Below are positions 8,930 to 16,463 of a stretch of 51,569 nucleotides of DNA, piece after piece. A program made the translations under genes and the position numbers. How positions within the stretch are numbered: the first letter of the stretch is position 1; each line of letters begins with the position of its first letter. Where the stretch lies: NCBI GenBank assembly GCA_005881885.1, contig VBDX01000116.1, forward strand, positions 1 to 51,569, given 5' to 3'. The notes below the pieces were generated by a model. It made no database searches. It worked only from the letters and a program-made list of their open reading frames with translations, and was not told the origin of the DNA. The DNA is from Chloroflexota bacterium. GTDB lineage: Bacteria; Chloroflexota; Limnocylindria; P2-11E.

Positions 8930-9616
8930 GTGATCGACCGAAGACCGGCCACGAACCAGGCCGTTTCAACACGCCCGCGCATCTGCGTTGTCGACTCGAA
9001 AGAAGTCGGACTGGCGTACGCGCGGCTGGAACAATGTCGGGTCGAGGTGATGGGGTCACTCCCGAGCTTGGCTCAATTGAGCCCACGGGTGGCGGGCACT
9101 TACGACGTCATCCTTGTGGCCTGCAGCGAGCGACTGCTCTTGAGCCCCGGTTTCCGTGCGCGCGCGCAACTTCTGAGCCGCACCGCTCGTCTCATCGCAC
9201 TCATCCAGTCACCGACTCCGGATGCGGCTGGACAAGCCGCGAGCCTCGGCTTCGCAGGGCTTGCCTCAACGGACATCACTCCGCGCGCCCTCGAGCGGAC
9301 GATCGCCGCCGTGATTCATGGAGAGAACGCGTTTCCCCGCAGATTGCTGACCGGGCTCGTTCAGATGATCTCCCGCCTTTCGAGCGCCGGCCTGAGTGCG
9401 TCTGGTGAGTCAGCGCTTACCCCGCGGCAAGGACAAATAGTCGAGCTGATCGCACAGGGGGCGACTGATCGCGAGATCGCCGGCGTCTTGCGTATCAGCC
9501 AGTCGACGGCCCACAAGCACGTCCAGAACGCGCTACGGCGACTGAACGCCAGGACCCGCAGCCAGCTCGTCGCCGCGGCGCGTCAGCCACTGTTTCCACG
9601 GAGCCTGACCCACTAG
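8930..9616 (+). CDS. LuxR/GerE-type transcriptional regulator, degenerate receiver (paralogue)
   Basis: A 228-residue protein starting at a GTG behind GGGGAG. The C-terminal HTH runs LTPRQGQIVELIAQGATDREIA then SQSTAHKHVQNALRRLN, closely matching the regulator at 8199-8804. The N-terminal domain (CVVDSKEVGLAYARL..., YDVILVAC, SLGFAGLASTDITPRALE, ...VIHGENAFPRRLLTGL) aligns in layout with the upstream paralogue and looks like a receiver fold without a conserved Asp/Lys set. The pair probably arose by tandem duplication. The Tad operon begins 132 bp downstream, so it is the nearest candidate regulator; direct control is inferred only. Confidence 0.82.
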   Translation: MIDRRPATNQAVSTRPRICVVDSKEVGLAYARLEQCRVEVMGSLPSLAQLSPRVAGTYDVILVACSERLLLSPGFRARAQLLSRTARLIALIQSPTPDAAGQAASLGFAGLASTDITPRALERTIAAVIHGENAFPRRLLTGLVQMISRLSSAGLSASGESALTPRQGQIVELIAQGATDREIAGVLRISQSTAHKHVQNALRRLNARTRSQLVAAARQPLFPRSLTH

Positions 9617-9748
9617 TTCGAGCGGCACGCCCGACTTTTCGGTATTGCTGATCGTCTCGGGCACTCCCTAAATTCACCATCGGCTCTGGAGCGGCGCACG
9701 GCGTGAGCCACGCGTGGGGTGGGTTTGAGCAAGGGGAGCAGTTATTTC

Positions 9749-10159
9749 ATGACCGAGAGCGGTGGACAGAGCCTAATTGAGCTCGCGCTGGCTTTGCCGC
9801 TCCTGCTCGCGGTCCTTCTGGGAATGGTCGACGGGGCTCGTGCCTACTACGTTGCCGGAATCATCGCGAACGGTGGACGCGAGGGGGCGAACTTCGCGGC
9901 CAGGAATGCGAACGCGACCCAAGCTCAGGTCACGCAGCGCGCGTGCGATGTGACCGGGTTCGCCAGCTTCGGGGCCTCGTGTCCGGGGATGCAGGTCACG
10001 TGCGTCACTGGCGATGGGGACGTGACCGTTGAGGTCCGTTACGACTTCGCCCTCCTCACCGGATCCGTCGTGGACGCCGCGTTCAAGATCAATCCGATCC
10101 CAGTCCGGTCGGTTTCGCGCCTACCCATCATGACCGGAGGGACGCCATGCGCCGCATAG
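9749..10159 (+). CDS. tadE: TadE-like pilus assembly protein
   Basis: A 136-residue protein with the TadE signature: short polar leader ending GGQSLIELALALPLLLAVLLGMVDGARAYY, a type IV pilin-like N-terminus with Glu at position +5 of the hydrophobic helix, then a small periplasmic-type domain with two Cys pairs. TadE and TadF are pseudopilins of Tad systems processed by the prepilin peptidase. ATG 9749 is preferred over an upstream in-frame GTG (9719) because AAGGGGAG precedes it by about 10 nt and because it puts the pilin-like leader at the N-terminus. First gene of the Tad operon; it overlaps the next gene by 13 nt. Confidence 0.85.
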   Translation: MTESGGQSLIELALALPLLLAVLLGMVDGARAYYVAGIIANGGREGANFAARNANATQAQVTQRACDVTGFASFGASCPGMQVTCVTGDGDVTVEVRYDFALLTGSVVDAAFKINPIPVRSVSRLPIMTGGTPCAA

Positions 10160-10605
10160 CGCGCGACGATCGCGGTACGAGCACGATGGAGTTCGCTCTT
10201 ATCCTGCCCGTCCTCGTGCTTCTTCTGGTCGGAATCGTCGACATAGCTCGAGCGTTGAACGCGTACATCGTGGTCGGCAGTGCGAGCCAGGAGGGCGCCC
10301 GCTATGCGATCGTCAACCCTACGGCCGCACCCTCCGCAATCGCGAGCGCGGCGAGAACGCGGGCAACGCCGCTGGATACCGCATCTCTCGCGATAACCGC
10401 GGAGTACTACGACAACGCCGCAGCGACCTTCCGCCCCTGGCCGAGCGCGGGCATTCCGGCGAGCAGCCCGAACACGACCGGTGTTCTCGTCCGCATCAGC
10501 GCGAGCTATCCGTGGTCGGCGGTCTCGGCTGTCGCGGGGACGTTCTTCTCGGGGTCCGGGTCGGCGACGCTCACGACGAGCTCCCTCATGGAGGCGCGAC
10601 GGTGA
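10147..10605 (+). CDS. TadE/TadF-like pseudopilin
   Basis: A 152-residue protein. It begins MRRIARDDRGTSTMEFALILPVLVLLLVGIVDIARALNAY, the TadE-like leader with the hydrophobic helix starting right after the TMEFA element. The remainder is a small extracytoplasmic domain without Cys. It overlaps the preceding tadE-like gene (13 nt) and the next gene by 4 nt (GTGA), so the three are translationally coupled. It probably works with the first TadE protein as a minor pseudopilin. It could be named tadF, but sequence alone does not settle that. Confidence 0.82.
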   Translation: MRRIARDDRGTSTMEFALILPVLVLLLVGIVDIARALNAYIVVGSASQEGARYAIVNPTAAPSAIASAARTRATPLDTASLAITAEYYDNAAATFRPWPSAGIPASSPNTTGVLVRISASYPWSAVSAVAGTFFSGSGSATLTTSSLMEARR

Positions 10606-12131
10606 GCGCGACGCAATTTAGGAGCGCCGAAGCCGGCCAGGCCCTCATCGTGGTTGCGATCGCGGTCGCCGTCCTCGTCGCTTCCCTGGCGTTCGCCGTC
10701 GACTGGGGATACGCGATGGCCCAGCGGAGAGTGATGCAAAACCTCGCGGACGCTGCCGCGCTCGGCGCCGGCAAGTTTCTCGCGAGCTCGGTCGTCGAGG
10801 TGAACGGTGGTGCAGCCTTCAGCGTGACCCAGGAGGCGACCTGGTGCGCGGCGAAAGGCTACGACGCTCCGAACAGATCGTTTGTCGACGCGAGCGCGGC
10901 AACGCAGCTGGACGTCTTCTACGGGACGAGCAGCCCGACCGTTTGGACGACGAGCGCGAAGCCTGCCGGAGGAACCTGCCCGGCCACGGGCGGAACGGCC
11001 ATCCCCTCGAGCACAATCTACGTTCGTGTGAGCGCCACGGTCATATTCAGGTCGCTCATCGCAGCGCTCGTCGGACACTCATCGAGCACGTCCGCAGCGT
11101 CGGCTCGCGTACGGCTGTCAGGGACGCCAGTCCCGCTCAGCGGACCGCTCTGGTCGATGGTCCGGCATTACGACCCTACCGACTACAACATCTTGTGCAC
11201 GGGAACGTGCGATCCGACACAGGTCGATCCCGTCGAGTTCTGGTCCGCGAACGGGACCAACGTCGTGTACGGGAATTTCAAGGGGCTCATCGACTACTCG
11301 CGCGACTCGCCGGCTTTCGGCGGCATCAGCGTCACCACACCGCAGCTGATCCAGCAGTGGGACTCCTCGAGCCATGCGCCGAATCCACTGAAGATCGACA
11401 TGAGCGGTGGTAACTGCCGCGCCTGGGGTCAGGACGGGCTCGGCAATTGGCTGTGGGACTCAGCCGGCGAGGCCAACACGAATCAGGACAAGCAGTGCAG
11501 CATCCCGAACTGGTTCTACTACTCGTTCCGCGGGACGCTTTCGCTTTCGAGCAAGTGGCGTACCGGGATTGAACTGCCGACGGGACAGGAGGCCCCGACT
11601 CCTCTCACGACCCGGTCGATCTGCACCTCGCCGCCGAACCCGGCGCCGTCGTGCAGCGACAACACCGTCGGCGACTGGCTGGAAGCGGCCTCGGGCAACG
11701 TCGGGACGAACATGTCCACCGCGATGGCGCAGGCCATCGCCGACCGTGGGCGGACGATGCCCTACTCCAACAAGCTGGTGCCGAAGGGTCACGGGCAAAC
11801 GTTGGGCAAGGGCCTCGTGATCCTCGTGTACCTGTGGGACTGCGGCGAGACCTTCACCTCGACCGCACCCGCGGGCAGTCGCTGGGATCTGATCGTGCCA
11901 GCCTCGGGTCCCGGCAGCGGTGACTGCTCCCAGTTGAAGAAGGGGAACGGCGGAAGCACGCCTGACCGCGTCCATGTCTTCACGGTCGCCCCGTTCACGT
12001 TCTACGCGGGCCTTGTCGACAGCAACTCGATCAGCGGCTACTGGGGTGGCAGCTTCGGCGATCCCGATGCGTGCGCCAACTGCGCCCTCAATCCTCTTGC
12101 CAATACCGCCGTGATGGTCCCGGACAACTAG
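10602..12131 (+). CDS. tadG: TadG-like pilus assembly protein
   Basis: A 509-residue protein starting at GTG 10602, which overlaps the previous stop as GTGA and follows GGAGGCG. The N-terminus is the Flp pilus-assembly TadG-like module: GQALIVVAIAVAVLVASLAFAVDWGYAMAQRRVMQNLADAAALGAG. The remaining about 430 residues are extracytoplasmic, rich in Ser/Thr/Gly with about a dozen Cys, and end in CANCALNP. An earlier in-frame start at 10512 would run through the preceding gene and is rejected. TadG proteins are membrane-anchored parts of the Tad machine; here the large exported domain may be surface exposed in a monoderm cell. Confidence 0.83.
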   Translation: MSATQFRSAEAGQALIVVAIAVAVLVASLAFAVDWGYAMAQRRVMQNLADAAALGAGKFLASSVVEVNGGAAFSVTQEATWCAAKGYDAPNRSFVDASAATQLDVFYGTSSPTVWTTSAKPAGGTCPATGGTAIPSSTIYVRVSATVIFRSLIAALVGHSSSTSAASARVRLSGTPVPLSGPLWSMVRHYDPTDYNILCTGTCDPTQVDPVEFWSANGTNVVYGNFKGLIDYSRDSPAFGGISVTTPQLIQQWDSSSHAPNPLKIDMSGGNCRAWGQDGLGNWLWDSAGEANTNQDKQCSIPNWFYYSFRGTLSLSSKWRTGIELPTGQEAPTPLTTRSICTSPPNPAPSCSDNTVGDWLEAASGNVGTNMSTAMAQAIADRGRTMPYSNKLVPKGHGQTLGKGLVILVYLWDCGETFTSTAPAGSRWDLIVPASGPGSGDCSQLKKGNGGSTPDRVHVFTVAPFTFYAGLVDSNSISGYWGGSFGDPDACANCALNPLANTAVMVPDN

Positions 12132-12141
12132 GAGAAAATCG

Positions 12142-12858
12142 ATGCGGCTTCGTTCGTGGTTCTTCCTCTCGCTCGGGCTGCTGCTAGCGATCCTGACGGG
12201 TGTCGCGCTCAACGGAGTGGCCCAGCAGAGCGCGGGGCCCGCCGCGGCGGCCCCCACGACGGTGAGCGTCATCGTCGCGAAGGCGGACGTGCCGGCGCGG
12301 ACTGTCCTTACCGCCGCGATGCTGACCCGTCGCGATTACCCGACGGATCTTGTCCCGAGCGGAGTCGTCGGCACCGAGACGGAGGCGGTCGGCCAAACGA
12401 CGCTCGCCGCCGTCCCGAACGGCGCGCCGATCCTTCGCGGTCAGCTCCTCGCCGCCGAAGGGAAGAAGGGTGCCTCCCTGACGATCGATCCGGGGAAGGT
12501 GCTTGTGTCCTTCCCGACGAACGATCCGCTGACCGCCGGCGGCTTCGTGGACGTCGGTGACCACGTCGACATTCTCGCGACGGTCACGACAGGCGTCGGC
12601 GAGAACCCCAAACGAACACAGACGACCATCCAGAACCTCGAGGTGCTGCAGGTGATCGGTCCGACGCCCCAACAACCACAGCGGGGAAGCGCGCTCACGT
12701 TCATCGTTGATCACCAGACCGCGCTGGTCCTGAAGTATCTGAGGGACAGCCTGGCCACGATCGACGTCGCCGTCCGCTCGCGAGCCGAAAGTCAGGACGT
12801 GACGACGCGCAGCGTCGACATCACCTACCTCGTGACGTCGTTCGGGATCGCCAGATGA
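12142..12858 (+). CDS. cpaB: Flp pilus assembly protein CpaB (RcpC)
   Basis: A 238-residue protein. It has an N-terminal signal/TM segment (FFLSLGLLLAILTGVALNGV), a SAF domain (about 45-110: VIVAKADVPARTVLTAAML..., GAPILRGQLL) and the RcpC/CpaB domain (about 115-235: DPLTAGGFVDVGDHVDILATV). CpaB is a periplasmic or extracytoplasmic scaffold of Tad pili. A clear AGGAGAAAATCG site precedes the ATG. The stop overlaps the next ATG by 4 nt (ATGA), consistent with coupled translation in the Tad operon. Confidence 0.92.
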   Translation: MRLRSWFFLSLGLLLAILTGVALNGVAQQSAGPAAAAPTTVSVIVAKADVPARTVLTAAMLTRRDYPTDLVPSGVVGTETEAVGQTTLAAVPNGAPILRGQLLAAEGKKGASLTIDPGKVLVSFPTNDPLTAGGFVDVGDHVDILATVTTGVGENPKRTQTTIQNLEVLQVIGPTPQQPQRGSALTFIVDHQTALVLKYLRDSLATIDVAVRSRAESQDVTTRSVDITYLVTSFGIAR

Positions 12859-14084
12859 TGGACGGGATTGGTCCGATCCGCGTGCTCGTCCTCGAGACGG
12901 AACCCGAGGCGGCGAACCACGCCCGCGATGCGCTGTCCGGCGATGAGCGGATGCTCCTCGTCGGGACGGTGACCGACCAGGGGTCCCTCCTGGACAAGCT
13001 CGGCGCGACCTATGCGCAAGTGGCGGTCGTCGACCTCGCCGGGCTTCGCGGGGAGGTCGGCCCTGCCGTGCGCGAGATCCTCTCGCGAGCTCCGGAGTGC
13101 TGCGTGATCGTGACCGGGGCGAACGTCGCGCCCGGCATCGTGTCTCACGCGGTCACCGCGGGCGCGCGCGGTTTCCTCCTCAAGCCGTACCAACCTGCCG
13201 ACTTCGTGGCGACGATCCGCGAGGCGTACGTGAACTTCCAGGAGCTGCGTCGCCTTCAGCGCATCGACCGCACGCCCGGCGTGACCACCAGACCCGGAGC
13301 GGTCATCGCCGTCTACAGCCCGAAAGGCGGCGTGGGCTGCACGACGATCGCGATCAACCTCGCGGTGGCGCTCGCCCGTCGCGCGAAGTCATCCGTCGCG
13401 CTGGTCGACCTCGATCTTCAATTCGGGGATGTCGGGATCGCGCTGGACCTGAAGAGCGCGAACAGCATCGCGGACCTCCTGAACCACGTTGACGCCATCG
13501 ATGCCTCGCTGATCGACGAGGTATTCGTCCGTCACTCCTCAGGTGTGCGCGCGCTTCTCGCGCCTGACAATCTCGCGAGCGTCCCAGCGATCGATCCGGA
13601 CCGCGTCGCTCGAGTGGTCGATCAACTGCGGCCTCACTTCCAATACATCGTCTGCGACCTCTGGTCGAGCCTCGAGGAGCTGACGCTCGGGACTCTCCGC
13701 ATGGCCGATCGGATCATTCTCGTGACGACGCCGGAGCTCCCGGCTCTACGGAACCTCAGACGGGTCATGAGCGCCACGGGACTTCTCCTGCAGGACGAGC
13801 GCACGCTGCTCGTGGCCAACCGCGTCCCCGGGAAAGCGGGGATCGGCGTGAACGAGATCGAGCGCGGCCTCGGACGTCCGATCGCGGCGACCATCCCGAG
13901 CGAGGGGGTCGGCATCACCGAAGCGATCAATCGCGGGATGTCCATCCTCGACGAACGCGCGCGCGCCAAGTCTGGCGGAAGCTACCGGAAGCTGGCGGAG
14001 ATCATCGCCCAGGGCCTCGAGCCGGCTGCCCTCGCGCGCAGCCCACGCCGAACGGCCCCCGTCACCGAGCCGACAAGGGGATAA
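12855..14084 (+). CDS. cpaE: CpaE/TadZ-like pilus localisation ATPase with receiver-like domain
   Basis: A 409-residue protein. The N-terminal receiver-like domain (about 5-130) keeps an Asp60 (VVDLAG) and Lys110 (LLKPY). A MinD/ParA-type ATPase domain follows (148-400). Its deviant Walker A reads PKGGVGCTT (residues 156-164): the signature Lys157 is kept, but the usual second Lys is Cys162. Substitution at this place is known in TadZ/CpaE proteins (often Ala), so ATP binding without normal hydrolysis is plausible. The family marks the cell site where the Tad machine is assembled. Starts in an ATGA overlap with cpaB. Confidence 0.9.
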   Translation: MMDGIGPIRVLVLETEPEAANHARDALSGDERMLLVGTVTDQGSLLDKLGATYAQVAVVDLAGLRGEVGPAVREILSRAPECCVIVTGANVAPGIVSHAVTAGARGFLLKPYQPADFVATIREAYVNFQELRRLQRIDRTPGVTTRPGAVIAVYSPKGGVGCTTIAINLAVALARRAKSSVALVDLDLQFGDVGIALDLKSANSIADLLNHVDAIDASLIDEVFVRHSSGVRALLAPDNLASVPAIDPDRVARVVDQLRPHFQYIVCDLWSSLEELTLGTLRMADRIILVTTPELPALRNLRRVMSATGLLLQDERTLLVANRVPGKAGIGVNEIERGLGRPIAATIPSEGVGITEAINRGMSILDERARAKSGGSYRKLAEIIAQGLEPAALARSPRRTAPVTEPTRG

Positions 14085-14088
14085 CCCG

Positions 14089-15504
14089 ATGAGCATCCTC
14101 CGGCCTGCCGTCGCGCGACTCCAGCCCCCCGACCTCAGGGCGCTGAAGCACGCCATCGCCACGATCCCCCAGGAGGCCGACTGGCGTCCGGAGATCCTCA
14201 AGCTCAGCCGCTTCCGCGACGACAGCGAGGTTCAGCTCGTCAACAGGATCCACGCGCGAGTTGCCGGGCTCCTCGGCCGCAGCGTGGAGGCGGCGTCCGC
14301 CGATGCGATGCGATCGATGGTCGCCGAACACTTTTCGACGGCCCTCGACGACGAGCACGTGGCGGTCAACAGGACTGATCGGTTGCGACTCCAGGATGCC
14401 GTCTTCGCCGAGCTCGTCGGTTACGGACCCATCCAAGATCTGCTCCATGACGACGGCATCTCCGAGATCATGGTCAACGGTGCGCATCAGGTCTGGATCG
14501 AGCGCGAAGGCAAGCTCTATCTGACCGACATCACGTTCGCGGACGCGGACCATGTCGTCCGGGTGATCCAACGCATCATCGCGCCCCTCGGGCGGCGCTG
14601 CGACGAGTCTTCACCGATGGTGGACGCGCGGCTGCCCGACGGCTCGCGCGTGAACGCGATCATCCCGCCGCTCTCGCTCGTGGGCCCGGTCCTGACGGTG
14701 CGGAAGTTCCGCCGCGTCCCGCTCTCGCCCGACGAGCTCCTGCGGAACAGCTCGATCACACCCGAGGCTCTGCAGTTCCTACGTGCGTGCGTTCGCGGAC
14801 GGCTCAACATCATCGTCGCCGGCGGGAGCGGCGCGGGAAAGACGACCTTGCTGAACGCGCTCTCCTCGTACGTCTCCACGAGGGAGCGCATCGTGACCAT
14901 CGAGGACGCGGCCGAGCTTCGGCTGCAGCAGATGCACGTCATCACGCTCGAGGCACGGCCGGCGAACGTCGAGGGCCACGGCGAGATCACGATCCGGGAT
15001 CTGCTGCGGAACGCGCTCCGAATGAGACCTGACCGCATCGTGGTTGGCGAGTGCCGCGGACCGGAAGCGCTGGACATGCTCCAGGCCATGAACACCGGGC
15101 ATGATGGATCGCTGACGACGATCCACTCGAACGGTCCCCGCGACGCGCTCGCGAGGATCGAGACCATGGTCCTCATGTCGGGCGCGGACCTGCCGCTGCG
15201 CGCGATCCGCGAGCAGGTGGTCGCGGCCATCGACCTTGTCGTGTACATCGAGCGGATGCAGGACGGTACCCGCAAGATCACGCAGATCAGTGAGGTCCGG
15301 GGCTACGAAAGCGAGCTCATCACCATGCAGGACCTGTTCGTCTTCCAGCGCGAGGGATTCGACGGTCAGCGCGTGCTCGGCCAGCTCCGGCCTACCGGCA
15401 TCCGCCCGGGCTTCAGCGAGCAGCTCACTTCACGCGGCCTCGATCTACCGCTGAACTGGTTCGGATACGACGGCGACGGCGTATTCGAGCCCGAGCGGAA
15501 CTAG
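14089..15504 (+). CDS. cpaF: Tad pilus assembly ATPase CpaF/TadA
   Basis: A 471-residue type II/IV secretion ATPase. It has an N-terminal helical domain (1-100) and the GYGPIQDLLHDDGISEIMVNG segment typical of CpaF. The ATPase core has Walker A GGSGAGKT (245-252), the catalytic Glu of IEDAAEL (272), Walker B IVVGECRG (317-324) and the His box TGHDGSLTTIHSN (336-348). All key residues are intact, so it should be the active motor that powers Flp pilus polymerisation. It begins 4 nt after the cpaE stop with GGGG upstream. The stop shares one base with the GTG of tadB. Confidence 0.95.
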   Translation: MSILRPAVARLQPPDLRALKHAIATIPQEADWRPEILKLSRFRDDSEVQLVNRIHARVAGLLGRSVEAASADAMRSMVAEHFSTALDDEHVAVNRTDRLRLQDAVFAELVGYGPIQDLLHDDGISEIMVNGAHQVWIEREGKLYLTDITFADADHVVRVIQRIIAPLGRRCDESSPMVDARLPDGSRVNAIIPPLSLVGPVLTVRKFRRVPLSPDELLRNSSITPEALQFLRACVRGRLNIIVAGGSGAGKTTLLNALSSYVSTRERIVTIEDAAELRLQQMHVITLEARPANVEGHGEITIRDLLRNALRMRPDRIVVGECRGPEALDMLQAMNTGHDGSLTTIHSNGPRDALARIETMVLMSGADLPLRAIREQVVAAIDLVVYIERMQDGTRKITQISEVRGYESELITMQDLFVFQREGFDGQRVLGQLRPTGIRPGFSEQLTSRGLDLPLNWFGYDGDGVFEPERN

Positions 15505-16463
15505 TGATCCCGCAGCCGATCATGGTCGGCGTCCTCGGCATGGCGACGATCGTGTGCTTCGTCCTCGTCCTCTGGCTTCCGCTCGCCGAGGCGGAGCGCC
15601 GCGTCGCTCGCCGGCTTCGCGCCTTCGTCCAAGCGCCAATCGGTGCCCTCGAGGCACAGCTCGGGATCCCCGCACGACGCAGCGTTCGAGAGACGCATCC
15701 CGCCGCGCGGCGACCATTCCCGATGCGGTTCCTCGAGAGGCTGCTCTCGGAGGCCGAGAGCGATCTCTCACCTGGAGCGATCGTCGCCGCGTCCGCCGCG
15801 CTCTTTCTTGTGACACTGGTCGTTGCGTTCGCCGTGCTGCGCGAGCTGCCCCTGGCGTTGCCGCTCGGCGCTATGGCCGGTGCCCTTCCCGTCTGGTGGC
15901 TCCGCCGGCGACGGGGGCGACGGCACGCGCGGTTCAAGCGTCAGCTCCCCGAGACGATCGGCCTCCTCGCAAGCTCCGTCCGCTCGGGCCACAGCCTTCC
16001 CCAGGCCCTCGAGCACGTCGCGACCGACGCGCCCGAACCGACCCGGGCCGCCATCCTGCTCGCGGGACGAGAAATCGGACTCGGGGCCTCTCAGGAGGAC
16101 GCGCTCGAGCGCCTCGTGGCTCGCTACCCCTCGGACGATCTGCAGCTCGTCGTCGCGGCCATCAACGTCCAGCACCAGATCGGCGGGAGCCTCGCCAAGA
16201 TCCTCGATTCCATCTCCGAGACGATCCGGGAACGGATCCGTATCGAGGGCGACATCAAAGCGCTTACCGCGCCACAGCGAATGAGCGCCTATGTCCTCTG
16301 CGCGCTGCCGGTCTTCGTAACGCTTGGTCTGTTGCTGATCGGCCCGGATTACGTCGGCCCGCTCTTCCAGCCAGGACCACTACGGTACGCACTGTTCGGC
16401 GCCATCGCACTCGTCGCCATGGGCTTCTTGATCATGCGTGCGATGACCAAGATCGATGTGTAG
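15504..16463 (+). CDS. tadB: Tad inner-membrane platform protein TadB
   Basis: A 319-residue membrane protein. TM segments lie near residues 5-28, 95-135, 255-280 and 290-312. A T2SSF domain (about 150-275) contains PETIGLLASSVRSGHSLPQALEHV and QIGGSLAKILDSISETIRERI. TadB forms the membrane platform with TadC and couples to the CpaF ATPase. The GTG start overlaps the cpaF stop as TAGTG; the stop overlaps the next gene by 8 nt. Confidence 0.92.
   Translation: MIPQPIMVGVLGMATIVCFVLVLWLPLAEAERRVARRLRAFVQAPIGALEAQLGIPARRSVRETHPAARRPFPMRFLERLLSEAESDLSPGAIVAASAALFLVTLVVAFAVLRELPLALPLGAMAGALPVWWLRRRRGRRHARFKRQLPETIGLLASSVRSGHSLPQALEHVATDAPEPTRAAILLAGREIGLGASQEDALERLVARYPSDDLQLVVAAINVQHQIGGSLAKILDSISETIRERIRIEGDIKALTAPQRMSAYVLCALPVFVTLGLLLIGPDYVGPLFQPGPLRYALFGAIALVAMGFLIMRAMTKIDV

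Noticed and set aside
10512-10601. Earlier start for the TadG-like gene
   Set aside because: It would run 90 nt through the preceding gene in another frame. The GTGA junction at 10602 with GGAGG gives a proper TadG N-terminus.
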